A stretch of 64,000 nt of DNA, taken from Tropicimonas sp. IMCC34011. Lineage in GTDB: Bacteria > Pseudomonadota > Alphaproteobacteria > Rhodobacterales > Rhodobacteraceae. The notes beneath the pieces are model-generated. The model saw nothing but the letters and a program-made list of their open reading frames with translations. It did not search any database and was not told the DNA's origin. A program made the translations under genes and the position numbers. Where the stretch lies: assembly GCF_003390865.1 (NCBI RefSeq), contig NZ_QMEJ01000001.1, positions 1,269,424 to 1,333,423 on the forward strand, written 5' to 3'. Positions 28,137 through 35,957 of this stretch are shown one piece after another (the first letter of the stretch is position 1; each line of letters begins with the position of its first letter).

Positions 28137-28797
28137 CGTAGATTTCGGGACCCTGGGCGAACATCTCGGCAAAGCCGGCAGGCATCGTGAAACCGTCCGG
28201 ATCATCGAAGATCACGTGGCCCTGCTGGCTGGCATGGGCTGCGATTGCGCGTGACTTCAAGGCCGCGTCCACTGGGTAGGTGATGCGCCGGGTGCCAGGA
28301 ACCCTGGGGGCCTGTCCGCGCCCGAGCCAGCGCGACCAGATCGGATAATACAGCAGATGCAGCTGCGGATGTCGTGCGCGAAGGATCTCGGCGATGGCGG
28401 CCGTCGTGACATGGTCGCAATGGGGATCAAGGGGCGATGGGGCAATGAGAATGCGGCAGCCAAGCCCTTGGATCAGGGCTTCAAATGCCCGGATGACAAT
28501 GTCCCGGGGCACGTCGTGCAGGGCCGCATCGGGATAGCGCAGGCAGGTCAGATCCGTCCTCGGATCGCCACCAAGGATCGATACGGCGTCGGCCAGCTCG
28601 CGGGCGCGGAGTTCGGTGAGATCAAGCGCGCTCCTCGGATGCGAGGCCGCCCCGTCGGTCAGGCAGACCACGTGGGCGGGTTTTCCGCTCTGCCAGCGAT
28701 CGGCCAGCAGCGCACCGCATCCCAACACCTCGTCGTCCGCGTGGGGGGCGAGGATCAAGCACGGCGTGTCACCCGACAGATCGACCGCGTCATCCAT
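28120..28797 (-). CDS. PIG-L/LmbE-family deacetylase
   Basis: A 225-residue PIG-L-type zinc deacetylase. LILAPHADDEVLGCGALL carries the AHPDDE-type metal motif (here A-P-H-A-D-D-E), and PLDPHCDHVTTAAI carries the HxxH zinc motif. The family removes N-acetyl groups from GlcNAc-containing lipids or small glycosides. The ATG at 28797 is chosen because the motif then sits near residue 20; the longer frame lies over the acyl-CoA dehydrogenase gene. It overlaps that gene by 8 bases. Confidence 0.88.
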   Translation of the reverse strand: MDDAVDLSGDTPCLILAPHADDEVLGCGALLADRWQSGKPAHVVCLTDGAASHPRSALDLTELRARELADAVSILGGDPRTDLTCLRYPDAALHDVPRDIVIRAFEALIQGLGCRILIAPSPLDPHCDHVTTAAIAEILRARHPQLHLLYYPIWSRWLGRGQAPRVPGTRRITYPVDAALKSRAIAAHASQQGHVIFDDPDGFTMPAGFAEMFAQGPEIYDERSG

Positions 28798-29815
28798 GCC
28801 AGACGTCCGACAGCGGTCCCTTCCGCGCAAGGAGGATCCGTCCGGAACGTTGCTCCATCGCGTCTCGAGCGACCTGACGACAATAGGTCGCCAGATCGCG
28901 CGCGATCCGCCCCGTGTCCGAACCGCGCGCGAAATGCGCGAGCCCGACGCTCCTTTCCACCGCGGCAATGGTGTCCTGCGCAAGCTCTTCGGTCAGCAAT
29001 CGGGCCTGGATCGACAAGGCCACCGCACGCTCCGGGTCATTGCTGCCCGACGGCCCCTGAGCAACTTGCGCAGCTTTTTCGATCAATCCGAACGCGGCCA
29101 GCGACCTCCCCAGAAGTGGGGTCAGCCGGGAGATCTGAGCCTCTGTCTCCAGCCGGTTCAAAGCGGAGAGGTAATCCCGCGCGGCGCCGATCAGACCGAA
29201 CGTGCCCCCCAGCTGAAGCGCGGCGATGCGCCAGACACCGCCCACGAAGCTCGGCTCGATGTGATAAGCGCCCGCCTCGCCGATCCATGTTGGCGCCAGA
29301 CCTGCTAGATCGACGTCGCCCGACACCGTCGCTCGCATGCCGAGCATGTCCCAGGTTTCGGGATGATGCCGGGCAGGATCGGTCACGTCGACCAGTGCCA
29401 GGCGGCATGCGCCATCGTGGAGTACCGTCACCAGCGCGTCCGTGACGATCCCGAGGCCCGACGCATATCGCTTGCGTCCTGACAGAACGGCATCGCTCAG
29501 GGTCACCGGAGGATCGCCGTCCGCCCCCCATACACCGAGGATCGCCCCCGCCGGTGCGGAGCCGGGGGCATGACGCTCGACCAGCTGACGGGCGTTCACA
29601 TGACCTTCGCACAAACGCGCAAGCGGTAGATTGGCTTCGGCAAGGGCAACGAGGGAACGGGCAAGATCGACGGGGTGGTCGTCATCCAGCATGCCGCTGT
29701 TCAGCACCGCCCGCATCGTGCCGTCCAGCGATGCTCCGGCATCTTCGGCCGGGGCCGCGTCGCGACAAGTCGCCAGGATTGATGTTCTGAAATGCAAGGA
29801 AGGCCGGTTGCGCAC
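28790..29815 (-). CDS. acyl-CoA dehydrogenase-like flavoprotein
   Basis: A 341-residue protein with the acyl-CoA dehydrogenase three-part layout: helical N-domain (RSLVALAEANLPLARLCEGH), beta middle domain (VTLSDAVLSGRKRYASGLGI) and helical C-domain (IQARLLTEELAQDTIAAVER). It is shorter than catabolic enzymes (about 380) and I cannot point to a catalytic Glu, so it may act on an unusual carrier-bound substrate or be non-classical. It is the first gene of the cassette with PIG-L, methyltransferase and glycosyltransferase. Confidence 0.75.
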   Translation of the reverse strand: MRNRPSLHFRTSILATCRDAAPAEDAGASLDGTMRAVLNSGMLDDDHPVDLARSLVALAEANLPLARLCEGHVNARQLVERHAPGSAPAGAILGVWGADGDPPVTLSDAVLSGRKRYASGLGIVTDALVTVLHDGACRLALVDVTDPARHHPETWDMLGMRATVSGDVDLAGLAPTWIGEAGAYHIEPSFVGGVWRIAALQLGGTFGLIGAARDYLSALNRLETEAQISRLTPLLGRSLAAFGLIEKAAQVAQGPSGSNDPERAVALSIQARLLTEELAQDTIAAVERSVGLAHFARGSDTGRIARDLATYCRQVARDAMEQRSGRILLARKGPLSDVWHG

Positions 29816-30199
29816 CGTCTGATCCAGTCGCGATTAGCGGAGCACTACGACCTGCCCGAAGGTTGCAACGTTCCTTGGCCTACTTGCGTTCCGAGAGCGA
29901 GACGTTCGGCACGCCTCCATCCGAGGGGGGGGCATTAAGAGGCGCAGATCAACCTCAAAGCACATATCTTATCAGCAGTATAAATGCTTTAGGCTGATGG
30001 CGGAGGAGGTGTCCGTCACAGCGCCATGCGACTGACGTATAAAACATTGGTTTTAATACATTTTTAATGGAGAAACGTCAGCAAAGTGTTATGCAAGTTG
30101 TTTTGCAATACACCGTTGCCCTCGGGCGACCGTCGTCGGCATCAAGGGCGGCGAACGTATCGGTCATTCGGCGCCTCGACCCTCGGGCTGCTGATCGTT
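29816..30199. other. upstream intergenic interval
   Basis: No gene is visible between the divergent acyl-CoA dehydrogenase-like gene and the AbrB remnant. The stretch is AT-rich around 29960-30065 and holds one imperfect palindrome (30037-30059, listed separately). The run of eight G at about 29930-29937 is unremarkable. Confidence 0.4.
30037..30059. promoter_or_regulatory. imperfect palindrome upstream of the AbrB remnant
   Basis: GTATAAAAC (30037-30045) and GTTTTAATAC (30050-30059) are inverted copies apart from one gap, around ATTG. In an AT-rich region upstream of the remnant and the D-2-hydroxyacid dehydrogenase it could be a regulator site. It does not match the TGTCAACANTTTACA dyad of the neighbouring regulon. 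Confidence 0.3.
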
Positions 30200-30589
30200 T
30201 GACGGTGCTGGCGCAGACCAGCATCCTCGAGCCCCCACGCCGAGGCGGTGAACATCGCGCAGTTCCTCATCAGCGCGAACATCGGCGGCGTCGGCACCAT
30301 ACCGCGGGAATTGCTCCGCGACGTCCTGTCGGGCATCTTCTAGGTATTGATTCTCGCTTGCCTCGCCGCCTCCATGATCGAGGTCGTTATGCAGGCGGGC
30401 TTCACCGACCCCGTGGAGGGTTTTGTTGCCCTAGTGCGGGGCGGCCATTCCGAGATGACGGTGCTTGCGATCATCGCCGGCGCCGACCTCGGCTGTATCG
30501 TGGCGCACCATCTGCTGCGCCTGCTGATCGTGATCGCAGGCGCGCCGCTAGTCGCGCGCCTGCTCGGCGTGAAAAAACTGGAGACCTGA
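30200..30589 (+). pseudogene. decayed AbrB-family membrane protein, C-terminal part
   Basis: One reading frame gives NIAQFLISANIGGVGTIPRE, LLRDVLSGIF-stop, then VLILACLAASM, FVALVRGGHSEMTVLAIIAG and ADLGCIVAHHLLRLLIVIAG. This matches the C-terminal half of AbrB-type (former ammonia monooxygenase) membrane proteins, which end GGxAEMxLIAxxxGADxxFVxxHHLxRI. An in-frame TAG lies at 30341-30343, and a C-run near 30230 breaks the frame upstream. The N-terminal half is missing. The remnant ends just before the D-2-hydroxyacid dehydrogenase gene. Confidence 0.72.
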
Positions 30590-30591
30590 TC

Positions 30592-31566
30592 ATGCGAGTC
30601 CATATCCTCGACGACTGGTTCGATACGCTGCGCGGCCTGCCCAGCTACGAAAAGATGGCCGGGCACGACGTGACCGTCTGGACCGACCGCGCCGGCTCCG
30701 AGGACGAGCTGGTTGAGCGGGTCGCGGACGCCGAGGTCTTGGTGCTGATGCGCGAACGCACGAAGGTAACGGACAGCCTGGTGGCGCGCCTGCCGAACCT
30801 GAAGCTCGTCAGCCAGCGCAGCGTCTGGCCGCATGTTGACGTGGAGGCCCTGACCCGGCGCGGCATCGTGCTCAGCTCCAACCTGCACAGCGACAGCCAC
30901 TGCGCGGCGGCGGCGGAACTGACCTTCGCGCTGCTGCTGAACGCCGCGCGGCAGCTTCCGGCCCAGACCGCGGCGGCGCGCGAAGGCCGCTGGCAGATCG
31001 GCGTCGGCAAGACCCTGTCGGGCCGCACGCTCGGGATCTACGGCTACGGGCGGATCGGCCGGGCGGTTGCGGGCTACGCTCGCGCCTTCGGCATGAACGT
31101 GGTCTGGTGGAGCTCGGAGGCGGGCCGCGAACGCGCCCGCGCCGACGGCGAACCGGTGGCCAAAAACCGCGAGGCGTTCTTTTCCGGGTGCGATGCGATC
31201 TCTCTGCACCTGAGGCTGAAGCCGGGCACGCAGAGCGTCGTCACGAAGGACGACCTGATGCAGATGAAGCCCGACGCGATCATCGTGAACACCTCACGCG
31301 ACGGGCTGTTCGCACCGGGTGCGCTGAAGGAGGCGCTGGACGCGGGGCGGCCGGGCTGCGCGGCCCTGGATGTCTTTGACGAAGAGCCGGTGACGGATCC
31401 GAACCACCCGCTCCTGGGGCACCCGCGCGTCATCCCCACGCCGCACATCGGCTACGTTACCGAGGAAGAACTCGATGTGCATTACCACGACATCTACGAC
31501 CAGGTGAACGCCTTCGCCGAGGGAGCGCCGATCAACGTCGCCAATCCCGAGGTCCTCGGGCGCTGA
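30592..31566 (+). CDS. D-isomer-specific 2-hydroxyacid dehydrogenase
   Basis: A 324-residue NAD(P)-dependent dehydrogenase of the phosphoglycerate dehydrogenase family. LGIYGYGRIGRAVAGYARAF is the Rossmann fingerprint. The catalytic triad is Arg in IIVNTSRDGLF, Glu in VFDEEPV and His in PTPHIGYV. It interconverts a 2-keto acid and a D-2-hydroxy acid. ATG 30592 starts the family N-terminus; an open frame back to 30067 runs over the AbrB remnant and is not coding. It converges on the SDR gene at the end of the large minus-strand operon and may serve the same pathway. Confidence 0.9.
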   Translation: MRVHILDDWFDTLRGLPSYEKMAGHDVTVWTDRAGSEDELVERVADAEVLVLMRERTKVTDSLVARLPNLKLVSQRSVWPHVDVEALTRRGIVLSSNLHSDSHCAAAAELTFALLLNAARQLPAQTAAAREGRWQIGVGKTLSGRTLGIYGYGRIGRAVAGYARAFGMNVVWWSSEAGRERARADGEPVAKNREAFFSGCDAISLHLRLKPGTQSVVTKDDLMQMKPDAIIVNTSRDGLFAPGALKEALDAGRPGCAALDVFDEEPVTDPNHPLLGHPRVIPTPHIGYVTEEELDVHYHDIYDQVNAFAEGAPINVANPEVLGR

Positions 31567-31635
31567 GACGCGCCCGGGTGCGCCGGCGCAGCACAGGTCG
31601 CCCCGGCGCCCGTAAGCTTCGGGACGGGCCTGGGG

Positions 31636-32406
31636 TCAGCGGAAGCCGCCTCCGCCGCTGACGTAGACCGGGTCCGCGGTCATGAACTGGCAAGCGTCCG
31701 AACACAGGAAGAGCACCAGCTCGCCAAGCTCGTCGGCCTCGGCGTTGCGCTTCATGGGGATCGCCTCGGTCAGCGCGCGCGACATCTCCTCGCTCGTGCC
31801 CGAGGACGCCTGGAACTGCGTGTTCACCGCCGCGGGAGCGATCGGGATGCAGCGGATGTTGCGGTCCGCGAATTCCCGCGCGACTCCCAGCGACATGGTG
31901 ACCACCGCCCCCTTCGCCGCGGCGTAGTGCACAGAGGTCCCCGGTCCGCCGCGCTTGTGCGCCATGCTCGCGACGTTGATGATGGTGCCGCCCCCGGCCG
32001 CGATCATGTGCGGCAGCACCTCCTGCATCCCGTAAAACGTGCCGCGTACGTTCAGGTCGAACGAGGCGTCATAGAGCGCGTCGTCTACCTCGAGAAAGCC
32101 GCAGCGCTTGAGCGCGGAGCCGGCGGAGTTGAACAGGAAGTCGATGCGCCCGAAACGCTCCATGCCTGCGTCGACGAAGGTGCGAACGTCGGCGCGCTTC
32201 ATCACATCGCACCGCGTCGTGACGGCTGCGCCTCCCTCGGCCTCGACCATCTCGACGGTCTTGGCGAGCCCCGCCTCGTCGATGTCGCCGCAGATCACGT
32301 TGGAGCCCTCGCGCGCGAAAATCACCGCTGCAGCGCGCCCGAGCCCGCTCGCCGCGCCGGTGATCGCGATGGTCTTGCCTTTGAAGTAGTCGGGTGTCCG
32401 TGCCAT
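31636..32406 (-). CDS. short-chain dehydrogenase/reductase
   Basis: A 256-residue classical SDR. ITGAASGLGRAAA is the cofactor-binding turn, CGDID after beta-2 favours NAD, and FLFNSAGSA is the NNAG-type motif. The catalytic residues are Ser in NVASMAH and the Tyr-x-x-x-Lys of VHYAAAKGA. It ends the operon that starts with the TRAP binding protein. It probably oxidises or reduces a hydroxyl/keto intermediate. Substrate unknown. Confidence 0.9.
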   Translation of the reverse strand: MARTPDYFKGKTIAITGAASGLGRAAAVIFAREGSNVICGDIDEAGLAKTVEMVEAEGGAAVTTRCDVMKRADVRTFVDAGMERFGRIDFLFNSAGSALKRCGFLEVDDALYDASFDLNVRGTFYGMQEVLPHMIAAGGGTIINVASMAHKRGGPGTSVHYAAAKGAVVTMSLGVAREFADRNIRCIPIAPAAVNTQFQASSGTSEEMSRALTEAIPMKRNAEADELGELVLFLCSDACQFMTADPVYVSGGGGFR

Positions 32407-32429
32407 GTCTTTCCTCGTTTCCGCGCCGC

Positions 32430-33905
32430 TCAGGAGGCCGCGCGCTGGGTGTCGTTGCGATGCGTGACCGCGTCCTTGCCGGCGATGCGGCCGAAGACGG
32501 CGCCACGCAGAACCGAGGTCGCGCCGGTGTAGCGGCCGTAGTAGAGGCCCATGGTCTCGCCCGCCGCATAGAGTCCCCCGATAGCCCGCCCGTCGTGGTC
32601 GACCACCCGCGCGGCGGTGTCGCAGCGCAGCCCGCCGAAGGTGAAGCAGTTGGCGGAACTGATCGGCCAGGCGCGGAACGGACCGCGCGCGATGGGCCGC
32701 GCCCAATTGGACTTGGGCGGGTCGAGGCCCTCGGTCGCCAGACCGTCCAGTTCCAGCGGGCTGAAGTCGCCGTCGCCGCAAGCCGCGTTGAAGCTCTCGA
32801 CCGTGTCCGCCAGCGCCGCCGCCGGCACGCCGATCTGCGCGGCCAGCGCGTCGAGTGTCGCCGCTTCGAAGGGCTTTTCCGACGACCGGACGGTGCGCTG
32901 CCAGTTCGGCACGTCGTCGAGCCCGGCATCTGTCACAACGTAGGCGACACCGCCGGGCAGACGGTTGATGATACGGGCGATGTTCTCGTAGATCGCGTCC
33001 ACCGCGTCCGAAGCCTCGTCCACGAACCGCTTGCCGGACTGGTTGACGAGGATCCCGTAGGGGAAGTTGAAGACGATAGCTTCGGATTCGCCCGAGCGCG
33101 GGTCGATCGGCTCGGCGTGGTACTCGCTGAAGTCGCCGCAGGGCGCCGCGCCTGCGTCGAGCGCCATCTGAACGCCCTCGCCGCGGTTGTAGTAGCCGCC
33201 GCGTGCCACGGGCCGGATGTACCGCGCGGCAGGGCCGTAGTAGCGCGCCTGCATCTCGGAGTTTCCCTCGAACCCGCCGCAGGCCAGAACCACGCAACCG
33301 TTGAAATGGATCGGTCCCTGCGACGCGGACAGCGCCCGGAGGCCGGTGATCTGCCCGGTGTCGGGATCGGTCACGAGCCCGCGCGCGGTCGTCTCGTAGT
33401 AGAACGTGACACCGAGTTCCTCGGCCGCCGCCGCCAGCGCGTCAATCAGCGCTTGGCCGCCGCCGACGGGGCTGATCCGCGTGGTCGATTGCGTGATCAG
33501 GTAGCTCGGCATCTCCGAGAAGGTGACGCCGTAGCTCTTGAGCCACGACAGTGTCGGCCCCGCTTCGGCCGCGAGCGTGCCGATGATTTCGGGGTCCGTG
33601 AACGACAGCGCCTTGAGAATTCCGGGCCAGTCCTCGTGCGGGCGCATCGTGTCCTGAATGAGCCCGGGATCGAGGTGGAAGCCGGAATTGGCCATGAAAT
33701 GCTCTTCGAAGTCGTCGGACACCTCGTCCTCGGACTTCATGCGCATGAAGGCTTCGGTCCAGCGGGTGTTGCCACCGCGCTCGTCCGGCGTGGCGCGTTC
33801 CAGCACCGCGACGCGCGCGCCGGTCTCGGCCGCAGACACGGCCGCCGAGAGACCGGCGATACCGCAGCCCGCGACGATCAGGTCGTAGCTTTCCACAGTC
33901 ATCAT
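32430..33905 (-). CDS. FAD-dependent fumarate reductase/tricarballylate dehydrogenase-like flavoprotein
   Basis: A 491-residue member of the fumarate reductase/3-ketosteroid dehydrogenase/TcuA flavoprotein superfamily. DLIVAGCGIAGLSAAVSAAE is the FAD dinucleotide fold, and ERGGNTRWTEAFMR matches the GGNT(R/H)W signature seen in TcuA-like proteins. CVVLACGGFEGNSEMQARYY and LYAAGETMGLYYGRYTGATS are the later FAD motifs. It likely introduces or removes a C-C double bond alpha,beta to a carboxyl or keto group. The start (33905 or 33902) overlaps the SnoaL-like gene. A second, divergent member is encoded at 44670-46187. Confidence 0.82.
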   Translation of the reverse strand: MMTVESYDLIVAGCGIAGLSAAVSAAETGARVAVLERATPDERGGNTRWTEAFMRMKSEDEVSDDFEEHFMANSGFHLDPGLIQDTMRPHEDWPGILKALSFTDPEIIGTLAAEAGPTLSWLKSYGVTFSEMPSYLITQSTTRISPVGGGQALIDALAAAAEELGVTFYYETTARGLVTDPDTGQITGLRALSASQGPIHFNGCVVLACGGFEGNSEMQARYYGPAARYIRPVARGGYYNRGEGVQMALDAGAAPCGDFSEYHAEPIDPRSGESEAIVFNFPYGILVNQSGKRFVDEASDAVDAIYENIARIINRLPGGVAYVVTDAGLDDVPNWQRTVRSSEKPFEAATLDALAAQIGVPAAALADTVESFNAACGDGDFSPLELDGLATEGLDPPKSNWARPIARGPFRAWPISSANCFTFGGLRCDTAARVVDHDGRAIGGLYAAGETMGLYYGRYTGATSVLRGAVFGRIAGKDAVTHRNDTQRAAS

Positions 33906-34372
33906 CCCCTCCCTTCCCCGGAGACCCAACTCGTGAAGCCGAGCTGCGTCGGTGCCGGGGTCTGATCCGCATCCGACCGGCGCTGCGCGAGCACCCAGCG
34001 GCCCTCCTCCTGCACCAGCCGGTCGGTGTAGACGCTTTGCAGAAGCGCCTGCGGCGCTTCGCCTTCCTTCACCCCGAAGAGCAGGATGTAGACGGAGCCC
34101 GCGACGCTGCCGTCGTCCTGCTGTTCGAGCAGGACCTGGTTATTCCAGTGCCGTGTCTGCACGCCGAGGTCGATCCAGCGCGCATAGTGATCCACGGCGA
34201 AGTCCGAGAGTTCGGTACGGCCGTTGCATTCGCCGAAGGTCGACGACAGGTAGCGGCCCTTTTCGGCGTAGCAGTTTGCCCAGCCCGCCCCGTCGCCACT
34301 GTCGATGGCGCGCGCGTAGCGGGCGTAGAGTTGATGGATCTCGATGTAGTCCTGAACCGACGGCGTGATCAT
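33902..34372 (-). CDS. SnoaL-like/NTF2-fold polyketide-cyclase-type protein
   Basis: A 156-residue protein with the NTF2-like fold pattern of SnoaL_4 proteins: an N-terminal helix pair EIHQLYARYARAIDSGDGAG with WANCYAEKGRY, then DFAVDHYARWIDLGVQTRHW and a beta-rich C-terminus. Members include isomerases, dehydratases and non-catalytic subunits, so function stays open. It overlaps the flavoprotein gene by 4 bases, which suggests the two products act together. The gap before the aldehyde dehydrogenase gene holds a strong stem-loop. Confidence 0.75.
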   Translation of the reverse strand: MITPSVQDYIEIHQLYARYARAIDSGDGAGWANCYAEKGRYLSSTFGECNGRTELSDFAVDHYARWIDLGVQTRHWNNQVLLEQQDDGSVAGSVYILLFGVKEGEAPQALLQSVYTDRLVQEEGRWVLAQRRSDADQTPAPTQLGFTSWVSGEGRG

Positions 34373-34397
34373 GACGCAAAGTCCTTCCGGAATGGCT

Positions 34398-34424
34398 CCG
34401 GGCGGCGCCTCCCGCGCCGCCCGG
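34398..34424 (-). terminator. intercistronic stem-loop between aldehyde dehydrogenase and SnoaL-like genes
   Basis: A perfect 11-bp stem (CCGGGCGGCGC and GCGCCGCCCGG) with a 5-base loop and no U-run sits between the two minus-strand genes. It may partly terminate the long TRAP-operon transcript or stabilise its 5' half. Confidence 0.6.
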
Positions 34425-34445
34425 TCTCGGTGTATCGACTGACGA

Positions 34446-35924
34446 TCAGACCTTGATCGCGAAGGGGTCGCGCTCTTCGTCCGAGTAGTCGATCATCACG
34501 TTCTTCGTGTGCAGGAACTCCTCGAGCGCCACGACGCCCCGCTCCTTGCCATAGCCCGAGTCGCGGTAGCCGCCGAAGGGCGCCATGACCGAGGCCGCGC
34601 GGTAGGTGTTCACCCAGACCGTGCCGGCCGAGATCGCGTTGGTCATCCGCAAAGCGCGGCTGAGGTTCTGCGTCCAGACGCCAGAGGCCAGCCCGTACTT
34701 GGTGTCGTTGGCGATCGAGACCGCCTCTTCCTCGGTGTCGAACGGGATGATCGACAGTACCGGGCCGAACACCTCTTCCTGCGCGAGCGTCATCGAGTTC
34801 TTCACGTCCGTGAAGATCGTCGGCTCGATGAAGTAGCCGTTGCCCAGGTGGTCGCCCTTGGCCGCCTGCCCGCCGGTGGCAAGGTTGGCGCCCTCGGTCT
34901 TGGCGTTCTCGATGCACTCGAGGATGCGCTTGAATTGCGGCTCGTTCGCCGCCGTGCCCATCTCGGTCGCGGTGTCCAGGGGATCGCCGAGCTTGATCTG
35001 CTTGGCCCGTTCCACGAGCCGCTTCGAGACCTCGTCGTAGGCCCCGCGCTGTACCAGGAGCCGCGAGCCCGCGATGCAGGTCTGGCCGGTCGCCGCGAAG
35101 ATCCCCGCAAGCGCGCCGACGGTGGCCTTGTCGATGTCGGCGTCCTCGAAGATGATGTTCGGGGACTTGCCGCCCAGTTCCAGTGTCACCGGCACCAGTG
35201 CCTTGCCGGCATCCGCCGCGATGATGCGTCCGACCGCCGGGCTGCCGGTGAAACTGACGCGGTCCACCCGGCCGCTGGCGAGCAGCGCCTGGCCGGTGCG
35301 GTAGTCGCCGGTCACGACGTTGAAGACGCCCGGCGGGAAGCCGGCTTCCTTGACCAGCTCCGCAAACTCGAGCGTCGTGACGGACGCGTGCTCGGAAGGC
35401 TTCACGACCACACAGCAGCCCGCCGCAAGCGCAGGGGCGAGCTTGTTCGACAGAAGCCCCATGGGGGAGTTCCACGCAGTGATCAGGACCGCCACGCCGA
35501 TCGGCTCGCGCTTGGTGAAATCGAACACGTTGCCCTGATCCAGCGGGATCGTGTTGCCGGTCAGCTTGTCGGCCATGCCGGCGAAGAAGCGGTAGGCACG
35601 CGCGGCGAAGCCCATCTGGCTGCGCGTCTCGCGGATCACCTTTCCGTTGTCGGTGGTCTCCATCCGGCCCATCTCGTCGGCGCGCGCGTCCATGAGATCG
35701 GCCAGCTTGTGCATCAGCTTGGCGCGCTCATAGCCGCTGGTCTTGCTCCAGTGACTGTCAAAGGCCGTCCGCGCGGACGAGATGGCGTCGGCCACCTGGT
35801 CGGGGCTTGCCTGCGACAGGCTTGCCCATTCGCTGCCGGTGAAGGGGTTGATCGCCGGGAACCTCTCCTGGTTCGCGGCCTCGACGTGCTCGTTATTGAT
35901 GAAGAGCGGGTATTGCTTGCCCAT
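34446..35924 (-). CDS. NAD(P)-dependent aldehyde dehydrogenase
   Basis: A 492-residue aldehyde dehydrogenase of typical length. The catalytic Cys is in GQTCIAGSRLLVQ and the general-base Glu in VTLELGGKSPNIIF. FTGSPAVGRIIAADAGKAL is the cofactor-binding turn, and VFGPVLSIIPF is the late signature. It should oxidise an aldehyde to the acid, probably the product of the alcohol dehydrogenase encoded 33 bases upstream. Confidence 0.92.
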   Translation of the reverse strand: MGKQYPLFINNEHVEAANQERFPAINPFTGSEWASLSQASPDQVADAISSARTAFDSHWSKTSGYERAKLMHKLADLMDARADEMGRMETTDNGKVIRETRSQMGFAARAYRFFAGMADKLTGNTIPLDQGNVFDFTKREPIGVAVLITAWNSPMGLLSNKLAPALAAGCCVVVKPSEHASVTTLEFAELVKEAGFPPGVFNVVTGDYRTGQALLASGRVDRVSFTGSPAVGRIIAADAGKALVPVTLELGGKSPNIIFEDADIDKATVGALAGIFAATGQTCIAGSRLLVQRGAYDEVSKRLVERAKQIKLGDPLDTATEMGTAANEPQFKRILECIENAKTEGANLATGGQAAKGDHLGNGYFIEPTIFTDVKNSMTLAQEEVFGPVLSIIPFDTEEEAVSIANDTKYGLASGVWTQNLSRALRMTNAISAGTVWVNTYRAASVMAPFGGYRDSGYGKERGVVALEEFLHTKNVMIDYSDEERDPFAIKV

Positions 35925-35957
35925 GTCAGTGGCCTTTCGGTTTGTCTTGTTCCGGTG

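Noticed and set aside
30067..30591. N-terminal extension of the D-2-hydroxyacid dehydrogenase
   Set aside because: The stretch is another frame of the decayed AbrB gene, and the enzyme's family N-terminus starts at 30592.
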